A stretch of 60,038 nucleotides of DNA, taken from Sphingopyxis sp. RIFCSPHIGHO2_12_FULL_65_19. GTDB lineage: Bacteria; Pseudomonadota; Alphaproteobacteria; Sphingomonadales; Sphingomonadaceae. Below the pieces are notes generated by a model that worked only from the letters and a program-made list of their open reading frames with translations, was not told where the DNA came from and did no database searches. This document shows, in pieces, positions 49,749-57,102 of this stretch. Position 1 is the stretch's first letter, and each line of letters starts with the position of its first letter. A program made the translations under genes and the position numbers. Location of the stretch: assembly GCF_001830555.1 (NCBI RefSeq), contig NZ_MIAM01000069.1:10036-70073 (forward strand), written 5' to 3'.

Positions 49749-50915
49749 TCAGAGCAATTTGTCGTAAATCTGATACACGCGGTTGACCTTGGCCTCGATC
49801 GCATCGGCGACCGCGTTCATCCCCTGATTGTCGTCGAGCACCCAGCCGATATCGCCGCGCTCGGTGCCATAATCGCGCACCGCATCGCGGCGGATATATT
49901 CGATCATCATGAACGCCAGCGTGCTCGCCATGCGGCTGTTCTGCAATTTCTTGGCGACCCCCATCAACGGTACGCGCAGGATGCGGCTTTTGGGTTTGCG
50001 CAGCCACCACAGCAATCGTGCCCAGTTGAAGGGCAGCAGCGACCCGTCCATGTCGATCAGCAGCTCGTTGATGTTGGGCAGCACGATCATGAAGGCAACG
50101 GGCTCGCCATCGACTTCGGCGACGCGGATCAGATCCTCGAACACGATGTCCTTCAGCTTTTTGCCGACATAGGCAATCTCGCTGTCGGTGAGCGGCACGA
50201 AACCCCAATTGTCCGACCATGCATCGTTGAGCAGCCCCATGATCAACGCCGCCTCGGCATCGAACCGGCGTTTGTTGACCTTGCGGATGCGGATGCGAGC
50301 ATTTTTTTCGCCCGCCGCGACGATGCGGTTGACCAGCGGCGGAAAGCCATCGACGATCCCGACGTCATAATTCAGCAGCTGCTTGACCGGACGGTATCCC
50401 GCACCCTCGACCCAGCCGCGATACAGCGGGCTGTTGTGCCCCATCATCACCGTCGGCCGGTTGTCGAAGCCTTCGATCAGCAGGCCCGGTTCGTCCCAGA
50501 TCGAAATGGACAGGGGGCCAAGCGAACGGTGCATACCCTGGGCGCGCAACCAGTCTTCGGCGGCCGCGAACAGCGCCTGGGCGCTTTCCTCATCCTCCGC
50601 CTCCAGCAGGCCCCAGTTGCCGGTGCCGGGGCCCATGCCCTGTTCGGCCGGCTGCGCAAGCGCGAGGTCGTCGATATGCGCCGAAATGCGCCCAATCGTC
50701 CGCCCGTCGCGGCGCGCCAGGAAAAACCGGGCCTTGCCATGCTCGAACCAGGGGTTCTTGCCGGGGGTCAGCAGGCCGTAAACTTCGCCCTTCAGCGGCG
50801 GCACCCATGCCGGATCGCCGCGATTGAGGCGATAGGCAAGCTCGACGAATTCGCGCAGATCGGCCTTGTCCTTGACCGGGTGGATGGTGATCGGGCCGTG
50901 CGAATGTCCGCTCAT
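49749..50915 (-). CDS. Long GNAT-fold acyltransferase, candidate bacterial ceramide synthase
   Basis: 388 residues, far longer than typical GNAT enzymes. FFLARRDGRTIGRISAHID and AEDWLRAQGMHRSLGPLSISIWDEPGLLIEGFDNRPTVMMGHN form an N-terminal GNAT core; the C-terminal half has RVAEVDGEPVAFMIVLPNINELL, a second GNAT-like element. In Caulobacter the bacterial ceramide synthase is a GNAT-fold enzyme encoded near spt. This gene's size, position 8 kb from spt, and divergence from a membrane desaturase fit that role. Acylation of sphinganine is inferred, not shown; a generic N-acyltransferase is the alternative. Confidence 0.75.
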   Translation of the reverse strand: MSGHSHGPITIHPVKDKADLREFVELAYRLNRGDPAWVPPLKGEVYGLLTPGKNPWFEHGKARFFLARRDGRTIGRISAHIDDLALAQPAEQGMGPGTGNWGLLEAEDEESAQALFAAAEDWLRAQGMHRSLGPLSISIWDEPGLLIEGFDNRPTVMMGHNSPLYRGWVEGAGYRPVKQLLNYDVGIVDGFPPLVNRIVAAGEKNARIRIRKVNKRRFDAEAALIMGLLNDAWSDNWGFVPLTDSEIAYVGKKLKDIVFEDLIRVAEVDGEPVAFMIVLPNINELLIDMDGSLLPFNWARLLWWLRKPKSRILRVPLMGVAKKLQNSRMASTLAFMMIEYIRRDAVRDYGTERGDIGWVLDDNQGMNAVADAIEAKVNRVYQIYDKLL

Positions 50916-51032
50916 ACTGGTTTCCTGAAATGCCGAACCTATATTTGTGGCGACGCATTAGGGCATAGACATGGCGCTGGCGACCCGCTTTCGGCCATTT
51001 TGCTGCCACGAAAATATGGTTTTGGAACCGTT

Positions 51033-52139
51033 ATGACGACGATCAATCCCCCCGCCGATCGGGTCGCGACTCCCTTCGCGCCGTCGGCAACCAAGACGCC
51101 CAAGTCGGCGATTGCCGACGATATGGCGATGATCCGTGCCGCGTCGGAACTGACGCGCGATCTCGTGCAGCCGTCGCCGCGCATCTATTGGACCGACATG
51201 CTGGCGTCGACCTTTGTCGGCTATGCCGGCATCGCGGCGGCGATCCTTGCGCCCTCGACGGCGTGGATGCTGGTTGCCGCGGTCGTGGCCGTCGTCGCGC
51301 TTTATCGCGCGGGCAGCTTCATCCACGAGCTCACCCATATTCGCAAAAATGCGCTGCCGGGGTTCCGCCTCGCGTGGAACATCCTCGTCGGCGTGCCGAT
51401 GCTGATCCCGTCGTTCATGTATGAGGGGATCCACAGCCTGCACCACAACCGCACCAAATATGGCACCGTCGACGATCCCGAATATCTGCCGCTCGCGCTG
51501 ATGAAGCCGTGGACGGTGCCGCTGTTCGTCATCGCTGCGGCGTTCGCGCCGCTGGCGCTGCTGTTTCGCTATGCGGTGCTGACCCCGCTGTCGTTCCTGA
51601 TCCCGCCGCTGCGCCGGATCGTCGTCGAACGCTATTCGGGGATGATCATCAACCCGCTGTTCCGCCGCAAGCCGCCCGAGGGCGAGTTCCGCCGCCAATG
51701 GGCGTGGCAGGAAGGCGGCGCGTGGGCGTGGTCGAGCCTGTTGATCGCCGCGGGCGTCTTCGGCTGGGTGCCGCTGCGCGCGCTCGTCATCTTTGGCGCG
51801 ATTGCCGCCGCGACCTTGGTTCTCAACCAGGTCCGCACGCTCGTTGCGCATCTCTGGGAAAATGACGGCGCGGTGCTGACCGTGACCGGCCAGTTCCTCG
51901 ACAGCGTCAACGTCCCGCCGCCCGGCCTGCTGCCCGAGCTGTGGGCGCCGGTGGGGCTACGCTACCATGCGCTGCATCACTTGCTGCCCGGCGTGCCGTA
52001 CCATTCGCTCGCCGAGGCGCATCGCCGGTTGAAGGATACGCTGCCCGCGGATTCGCAATATCATGGTGCGAATTACGACAGCCTGCCGAAGCTGGTCGCG
52101 AATCTGGTGGCGGGTTCGGCAAAAGGCGCGAGGGCCTGA
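51033..52139 (+). CDS. Fatty acid desaturase/hydroxylase family membrane protein
   Basis: 368 residues with four to six membrane segments. Three His boxes of the di-iron membrane desaturase/hydroxylase superfamily are present: HELTH (98-102), HSLHH (134-138) and HALHH (about 318). The start at 51033 is where the protein begins (MTTINPPADRV). Divergent from the candidate ceramide synthase with a 117-base shared promoter region. It may desaturate or hydroxylate the acyl or sphingoid chain of sphingolipids, or act on phospholipid acyl chains; sequence alone cannot decide. Confidence 0.88.
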   Translation: MTTINPPADRVATPFAPSATKTPKSAIADDMAMIRAASELTRDLVQPSPRIYWTDMLASTFVGYAGIAAAILAPSTAWMLVAAVVAVVALYRAGSFIHELTHIRKNALPGFRLAWNILVGVPMLIPSFMYEGIHSLHHNRTKYGTVDDPEYLPLALMKPWTVPLFVIAAAFAPLALLFRYAVLTPLSFLIPPLRRIVVERYSGMIINPLFRRKPPEGEFRRQWAWQEGGAWAWSSLLIAAGVFGWVPLRALVIFGAIAAATLVLNQVRTLVAHLWENDGAVLTVTGQFLDSVNVPPPGLLPELWAPVGLRYHALHHLLPGVPYHSLAEAHRRLKDTLPADSQYHGANYDSLPKLVANLVAGSAKGARA

Positions 52140-52197
52140 CATCGGACAGATGATAAGCGGCTTTGGGGTGGTGAGTTGACGTTCGCTGGCTGTCTTT

Positions 52198-52270
52198 CGT
52201 CATCCCGGACTTGATCCGGGATCCATAACTGAACCGTCGTCATGGACCCCGGATCAAGTCCGGGGTGACG
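52198..52270. repeat. Palindromic intergenic repeat, family B
   Basis: Two 29-base inverted arms (52198-52226 and 52242-52270) differ at only 2 positions and flank a 15-base centre. The core CCCGGATCAAGTCCGGG is widely seen in sphingomonad intergenic DNA. It lies in the convergent gap between the desaturase and lptG genes, suggesting a terminator-like role. A related short hairpin is at 1548-1566. Confidence 0.8.
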
Positions 52271-52316
52271 AGGATGGATAGGTCCGCAACTGGTCGCCAG
52301 CCGCCGCTAACGATCG

Positions 52317-53417
52317 CTATTCCTCGGTCCTGATCAAGATCATCTCGCCGATCAGCGCGAACAATATGAACGGCCCCCACGCCGCCAGAAATGGCGAGTA
52401 CGCCCCCAGATCGCCCATCGCGAGGGCGAAATTGTCGGCGACGAAATAGGCGAAGCCGAGGCCCATGCCGAGGATCGCGCGGATGAACAGCTTGCCCGAT
52501 CGAGCGAGGCCGAACGCGGCGACGGCGCCGAGCAGCGGCATCAATATCGCCGACAGCGGTCCCGAAATCTTGTGCCACAGCACGCCCTTCAGCGCGCCGA
52601 CCGGACGCCCCGCTGCCTCGAGATCGGCGATCGCCGATTGCAGCTCCCAAAAAGGCAGCGCGTCGCCGTCGACCTGCGCCAGCGTGAACTGGTCGGGGCG
52701 GACATTTTTCGCCGCGACGATCGTGCCGAGCGGTTCGAGCGTCCCCGACCGGCGGATGAAGCGCCGCGCATTGGTCATTTCCCAACCGCCGCCCGCCACC
52801 GCGCGTGCGCTGTCGGCCGACAGCATCGATGACAAGACGCCGCCGGTGCGTTCATAGATGGTGACATAGCCCAGCGTGATCACCGGCCCGCTGGTATCGA
52901 CCGTCGCCGCATTGATCAGGTCGTCGCCGTCGCGGACCCAGATATTGGTACGGATGCCGCTGTCTTTCGGCACCTTTTTATATTCGACCTTTTGCCAGGC
53001 GCTGAGCGCCGCGGTCGAACGTGTGACGATGCGTTCGTTGAAGGCAAAGCTGACCCCGGCGACGAGCAGCGCGGCAAGGAACAGCGGCGCCAGCACCTGG
53101 TGCGCCGACATGCCCGACGCCTTCATCGCGACGACCTCGCTGTTCTGATTGAGCGTGATGAGGGTCAGGATCGTCCCGAGCAGCACCGAAAAGGGCAGGA
53201 AGGTCTCGATGATCTGCGGCAGCCGCATCCCGACATAGCGCCAGACGTCCGAGTCGCTGTTGCCCGCGACCGCCAGGATCTTGCCACTTTCGCCTAACAG
53301 GTCGAGCGTCTGGAGGATCAGCACCAGCGCAAAGAGGATCGAAAAGGAGCGGACGAGGAACAGGCGGCCGACATAGAGCGCCATCGTCCGCGACGGGAAA
53401 AAGTGGAGCTGGTGCAT
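52317..53417 (-). CDS. lptG: LptG-type permease of the Lpt ABC exporter
   Basis: 366 residues. N-terminal helices (FLVRSFSILFALVLILQTLDLL and following), a periplasmic beta-jellyroll domain (about 130-265), then three C-terminal helices (SGPLSAILMPLLGAVAAFGLA and following). This is the LptF/G layout; the second permease, LptF, is encoded directly upstream with no intervening base. The pair plus LptB2 normally extracts LPS from the inner membrane. Sphingomonads carry glycosphingolipid in place of LPS, so the cargo here is likely sphingolipid. Confidence 0.92.
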   Translation of the reverse strand: MHQLHFFPSRTMALYVGRLFLVRSFSILFALVLILQTLDLLGESGKILAVAGNSDSDVWRYVGMRLPQIIETFLPFSVLLGTILTLITLNQNSEVVAMKASGMSAHQVLAPLFLAALLVAGVSFAFNERIVTRSTAALSAWQKVEYKKVPKDSGIRTNIWVRDGDDLINAATVDTSGPVITLGYVTIYERTGGVLSSMLSADSARAVAGGGWEMTNARRFIRRSGTLEPLGTIVAAKNVRPDQFTLAQVDGDALPFWELQSAIADLEAAGRPVGALKGVLWHKISGPLSAILMPLLGAVAAFGLARSGKLFIRAILGMGLGFAYFVADNFALAMGDLGAYSPFLAAWGPFILFALIGEMILIRTEE

Positions 53418-54638
53418 TTAGGTCAGGCTCTCCGCCGTCCGCGGCTTGCGCTGGAACATCGTGAGCATCCCCCGGATCTTCTGCGCCGCCTTGGCCGCGA
53501 CGCGCTCTAGAGCGCCGATCGGCTGGCCGCCGGGGACATGCGCGACGACATAATACATCCAGATCGCCAGCGCCGCGAATAACAGGAACGGCACCCACAG
53601 CGCGATCAGCGGATCGACAACGCCGCGCGCGCCCATGTCTTCGGCATATTGGTTGATCTTGTGCTGGGTCACCAGCAGCACGATCGACAGGAAGACGCCG
53701 AGCGACGATGTCGACCGCTTTGGCGGGATCGCCAGCGCGACCGCGATCAGCGGGATGAGGAACATCGACATGACCTCGACAATGCGGAAGTGAAAATTCG
53801 CGCGCGATTCGAGCCGCGTCTGCACCGACTGGTTCTGGTCCTTGCCCGCGACGAACAGCTCCGGGATCGTCATTTCGCGGTCGGCACCGCCGCGCAGGCG
53901 AAACGCCTCGATCTTGGGCAGCGGGATCGGCAGGTCGTGATTGTCAAAAGTCAGCACGCGCGGAACGGGGAATTTCGGCGATTCATGGATCAGCACGCCC
54001 TGCGACAGGCGCAGGATGATCGTGTTCGGATCGTCGGTCGCCAGAAACTGCCCGCGCGCCGCGGTCGCCGACACGCGTTGCCCGTCCCTCTGCTCGCCGC
54101 GGACGAAAATGCCGCGCAAGCTGCGCCCGTCGTTGTAGCTCTCCTCGATCCGCAGCGTCATGCGGTCACCCAATTTGGTGAATTCGCCGACCTTGATCGA
54201 CGCGCCGAGCGCACCCGATCGCAGCTCGAACTGCAATCCTTCATAAGCGTAGCGGGCGACCGGCTGGATAAAGCCGACGATCGCCAGATTGAGCGCCGCC
54301 AGCGCGATCGCATAGGCAAAGGGGATACGCATCAGCCGCCCGAAGCTCATCCCCACGCCCTTCAGCACGTCGAGCTCGCTGGTCGTCGCAAGTTTCCGAA
54401 AAGCCAGCAAAATTCCCAGCATCAGCCCGATAGGGATGCCCAGCGAAAGATATTCGGGGATCAGGTTGGCGAGCATCCGCCACACGACGCTGACCGGGCC
54501 GCCCTCGGTCGCCACAAAATCGAACAGCCGCAGCATCTTTTCGAGCACGAGTAACATTGCCGACAGCACCAGCGTGCCGAGCATCGGGAAGAAAATGAGC
54601 CGCGCGATGTAGCGGTCGATGGCAGGAAGCTTATTCAA
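53418..54638 (-). CDS. lptF: LptF-type permease of the Lpt ABC exporter
   Basis: 406 residues. IDRYIARLIFFPMLGTLVLSAMLLVLEKMLRLFDFV (first helix), LIPEYLSLGIPIGLMLGILLAFRKLATTSELDVLKGVGMS (coupling-helix region that touches LptB), a beta-jellyroll periplasmic domain about 140-270, and C-terminal helices RIVEVMSMFLIPLIAVALAI. The stop directly abuts the lptG start, so the two are coupled. lptB, lptC, lptA and lptD are not in the window. Divergent from the DUF2141-lipid kinase operon, 132 bases apart. Confidence 0.93.
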   Translation of the reverse strand: MNKLPAIDRYIARLIFFPMLGTLVLSAMLLVLEKMLRLFDFVATEGGPVSVVWRMLANLIPEYLSLGIPIGLMLGILLAFRKLATTSELDVLKGVGMSFGRLMRIPFAYAIALAALNLAIVGFIQPVARYAYEGLQFELRSGALGASIKVGEFTKLGDRMTLRIEESYNDGRSLRGIFVRGEQRDGQRVSATAARGQFLATDDPNTIILRLSQGVLIHESPKFPVPRVLTFDNHDLPIPLPKIEAFRLRGGADREMTIPELFVAGKDQNQSVQTRLESRANFHFRIVEVMSMFLIPLIAVALAIPPKRSTSSLGVFLSIVLLVTQHKINQYAEDMGARGVVDPLIALWVPFLLFAALAIWMYYVVAHVPGGQPIGALERVAAKAAQKIRGMLTMFQRKPRTAESLT

Positions 54639-54679
54639 TCTTTGGTCGCCCCATCACCATGATTTGGCCGCAGTTGTTT

Positions 54680-54743
54680 CCGATATGCCGATTCAAGGGC
54701 GACAGGGACCCATATCAGCGCGCGTTTTCCGTTCGCCGATATG
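54680..54743. promoter_or_regulatory. Repeated CCGATATG motifs in the lptF/DUF2141 divergent promoter
   Basis: CCGATATG occurs at 54680-54687 and 54736-54743, with an inverted CATATC at 54711-54716, spaced 27-29 bases. They lie in the 132-base region between lptF and the DUF2141 operon. Spacing near three helical turns could suit a shared regulator, but short repeats can arise by chance. Confidence 0.3.
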
Positions 54744-54770
54744 GCTATAGCCTCTGGAGGTTTTGAGGTC

Positions 54771-55244
54771 ATGTCGAAATTTATATCCGCCCTGCTTGGT
54801 GTTTCGTTGCTCGCGTTCGCGGCGACGGCACAGGCGGAAGGCCGGGTCATCTCGAACGATCTGTCGAAGTGCAGAAGCGGTCCGTCGACGCTGGTGCAGA
54901 TCAGCGGCGTCAAGGCGTCGACCGGCAAGATTCGCGTGCAAAGCTATCGCGGCACGTCGGCCGACTGGCTGACCAAGGGGCGCTGGCTGGCCCGCGTCGA
55001 AGTGCCGGCGCGCGCCGGATCGATGACGGTCTGCGTCCCGCTGCCCGAAGCGGGCGTCTATGGCATCGCGGTGCGCCACGACGTCAATGGCAACGGCAAG
55101 ACCGACATCAGCAAGGATGGCGGCGGGATGTCCAACAATCCCAGCATCAACATCTTTAACCTCGGCAAGCCGAGCTACAAGAAGACAGCCTTTTCGGTTG
55201 GAGACGCGCCCAGGACGATCTCCATTTCGATGAAATATATGTAA
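54771..55244 (+). CDS. Secreted DUF2141 protein with calcium-loop motif
   Basis: 157 residues from ATG 54771 (GAGG upstream). A signal peptide (1-22, TAQA-EG) precedes a DUF2141 beta-sandwich. RHDVNGNGKTDISKDGGG contains an EF-hand-like DxNxNGxxD loop, a likely Ca2+ site. The gene begins 132 bases from lptF on the other strand and is followed after 6 bases by the lipid kinase gene, so it is co-transcribed with it. Function unknown; periplasmic, perhaps in the handling of the exported lipid. Confidence 0.87.
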   Translation: MSKFISALLGVSLLAFAATAQAEGRVISNDLSKCRSGPSTLVQISGVKASTGKIRVQSYRGTSADWLTKGRWLARVEVPARAGSMTVCVPLPEAGVYGIAVRHDVNGNGKTDISKDGGGMSNNPSINIFNLGKPSYKKTAFSVGDAPRTISISMKYM

Positions 55245-55250
55245 CGGCAG

Positions 55251-56225
55251 ATGGCAAGCGTCGCGCTCCTTTCGAATCCTCGCTCGACGGGCAATCGCTC
55301 GCTGTTGCCGCGGGTTCGCGAATATTGCGCGGCGCACCCCGATATTTTTCATTACGAGGTCGAAGACGTCGACCAGATCGAAAAGGCCATCCGTACCATG
55401 GCGATGGTCGGGCCGCGAGTCGTGGTCATCAACGGCGGCGACGGGACGGTGCAGGCGGCGTTGACCGAAATCTATTCGGGCGGCCATTTCGGCGGTTCAC
55501 CGCCGCCGGTCGCGGTGCTTCCGAATGGCAAGACGAACCTTATCGCGCTCGATCTCGGCGCCGCGGGCGACCCGATCAAGGCGTTGCAGCGGGTGATCGA
55601 CCTGGTCGAAACCGGCCGGCTCGAAGATCATGTGATCGAACGCCAGCTCATCTCGCTCGACAGCGGCGGCGACACGCGGCCGGTGCTCGGCATGTTCCTC
55701 GGCGGCGCCTATCTTGCCGACGTGATGCTCTATTGCCGCAACCGCATCTACCCGCTTGGCCTGCCGAATGGGGTTTCGCATTTTCTGGCGGCGATCCTGG
55801 GCCTGTTCGCCATGTTGTTCGGGCTGGGCGGGGGGCGCCTGCCGCCGAAACCCGAACCGATGACCGTGTCGCTGATCCGCCAGGGTGAATATAAGGGCAA
55901 ATTCTCGCTCTTGATCGTGACAACGCTCGAAAAGCTGCTGCTCAGCATTCGCACCAACGATAATGCGGGGGAGAGCGGGCAGATGAAATTGCTCGCGGTC
56001 GAGCGCGGTCTCGGCGCGCTGGTGCGTATGCTTGGCGCGACGTGGCGCGGAACGCTGGGACAGCGCCAGCTCGAAGGCGTGCATTTCCAGCAGGGCGACG
56101 AAATCCGTATCGAGGGCGATCGGTCGAACGTCATCCTCGACGGCGAAATCTTCCAGGCGAAAAACGGCATGCCGATCATCCTGACGTCGACGCAGCCGGT
56201 TCCGTTCCTGCGCCTCGCTGCCTGA
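55251..56225 (+). CDS. DAG kinase-family lipid kinase, candidate ceramide kinase
   Basis: 324 residues. The diacylglycerol kinase catalytic domain is clear: VALLSNPRSTGNRSLL at the N-terminus, nucleotide-binding NGGDGTVQAAL (GGDGT at 62-66), VLPNGKTNLIALDLG, and a C-terminal beta-sandwich ending GDEIRIEGDRSNVILDGEIF. In Caulobacter a bacterial ceramide kinase of this fold works in the sphingolipid locus. Its setting here, between DUF2141/LptF and a Tam41-like gene near spt, makes ceramide a likely substrate; DAG or undecaprenol are alternatives. The next gene starts 7 bases downstream. Confidence 0.85.
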   Translation: MASVALLSNPRSTGNRSLLPRVREYCAAHPDIFHYEVEDVDQIEKAIRTMAMVGPRVVVINGGDGTVQAALTEIYSGGHFGGSPPPVAVLPNGKTNLIALDLGAAGDPIKALQRVIDLVETGRLEDHVIERQLISLDSGGDTRPVLGMFLGGAYLADVMLYCRNRIYPLGLPNGVSHFLAAILGLFAMLFGLGGGRLPPKPEPMTVSLIRQGEYKGKFSLLIVTTLEKLLLSIRTNDNAGESGQMKLLAVERGLGALVRMLGATWRGTLGQRQLEGVHFQQGDEIRIEGDRSNVILDGEIFQAKNGMPIILTSTQPVPFLRLAA

Positions 56226-56232
56226 GCGCCGC

Positions 56233-57093
56233 GTGACCGCCATCGCCGACCTTGTCCGCGAAGAAGTCGCGATCCCGGTCGACCCGCGCGTCGGCGCGAT
56301 GGCCGCGGCGATCGCGGCGCAATATCCGGGCAGCGCGCGCGCCGTGTTTTTTTACGGCAGCTGCCTTCGGATGAGCGAGCTCGACGGGCTGATGCTCGAT
56401 TTCTACCTGATCGTGTCCGACTATGGCGATGCCTATCCGAAACGCTGGATGGCGGTCGCCAACCGGCTGATCCCGCCGAATGTCTTTCCGTTCCAGCACG
56501 GCGGCCTGATCGCCAAATATGCCGTGCTCAGTGAAGCCGACTTTCACCGCCTGAATGGGCCGGAGACGCGCAATGTGTCGGTGTGGGCGCGCTTTGCCCA
56601 GCCGTCGCGGCTGGTGTGGGCGGTCGACGATACGGCGCGCGATCGCGCGATCGCTGCGGTATCGCGCGCGGCCCCGACGTTGCTGGCGGCGGCCGGGTCG
56701 ATCGCTGGCGAGGCACCGCTCGACTGGTGGCGGCGTGCCTTTTCGCTGACCTATTCGGTCGAACTGCGCGCCGAACGGACCAGCCGCGCGCAGTCGGTGG
56801 TCGATGCCGATGCCGAACGTTACGAACGCTTCAGCCTTCCCGCGATCGCGGCCATCCCCTCCGGCACACGCAGCGGCGGCTGGGCGCGGCGACGGATCGA
56901 GGGCAAGGCGCTCAGCATCGCGCGGCTGGGCAAGGCCAGCCTGACCTATGCCGATGGGATCGATTATCTGGCGTGGAAGATCAATCGACACGCGGGAACG
57001 CAGATCGAAATCAAGCCGTGGCAACGTCGCTGGCCGTTGGTTGCTGCGCTGACGCTGGTGCCGCGCCTGATCAAAGGCGGCGCGATCCGCTGA
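56233..57093 (+). CDS. Tam41-like nucleotidyltransferase, candidate CTP:ceramide-1-phosphate cytidylyltransferase
   Basis: 286 residues, GTG start. FFYGSCLRMSELDGLMLDFYLIVSD (41-63) matches the nucleotidyltransferase signature of Tam41 (FxYGSG...LDFxxxVxD), and IAKYAVLSEADFHRL with NVSVWARFAQPSRLVW mirrors the Tam41 KYGVI/L and YxAGRLxKPV blocks. Mitochondrial Tam41 makes CDP-diacylglycerol. Directly behind a lipid kinase, and near spt, the simplest reading is that it activates the phosphorylated lipid with CTP. No predicted membrane helix is strong; it would be peripheral. Similarity is by motif, so the call is tentative. Confidence 0.68.
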   Translation: MTAIADLVREEVAIPVDPRVGAMAAAIAAQYPGSARAVFFYGSCLRMSELDGLMLDFYLIVSDYGDAYPKRWMAVANRLIPPNVFPFQHGGLIAKYAVLSEADFHRLNGPETRNVSVWARFAQPSRLVWAVDDTARDRAIAAVSRAAPTLLAAAGSIAGEAPLDWWRRAFSLTYSVELRAERTSRAQSVVDADAERYERFSLPAIAAIPSGTRSGGWARRRIEGKALSIARLGKASLTYADGIDYLAWKINRHAGTQIEIKPWQRRWPLVAALTLVPRLIKGGAIR

Positions 57094-57102
57094 ATCCGGT
57101 GC

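Noticed and set aside
49608..51032. Upstream open extension of the desaturase frame across the GNAT gene
   Set aside because: Antisense to the GNAT gene and without domain content; the desaturase begins at 51033.
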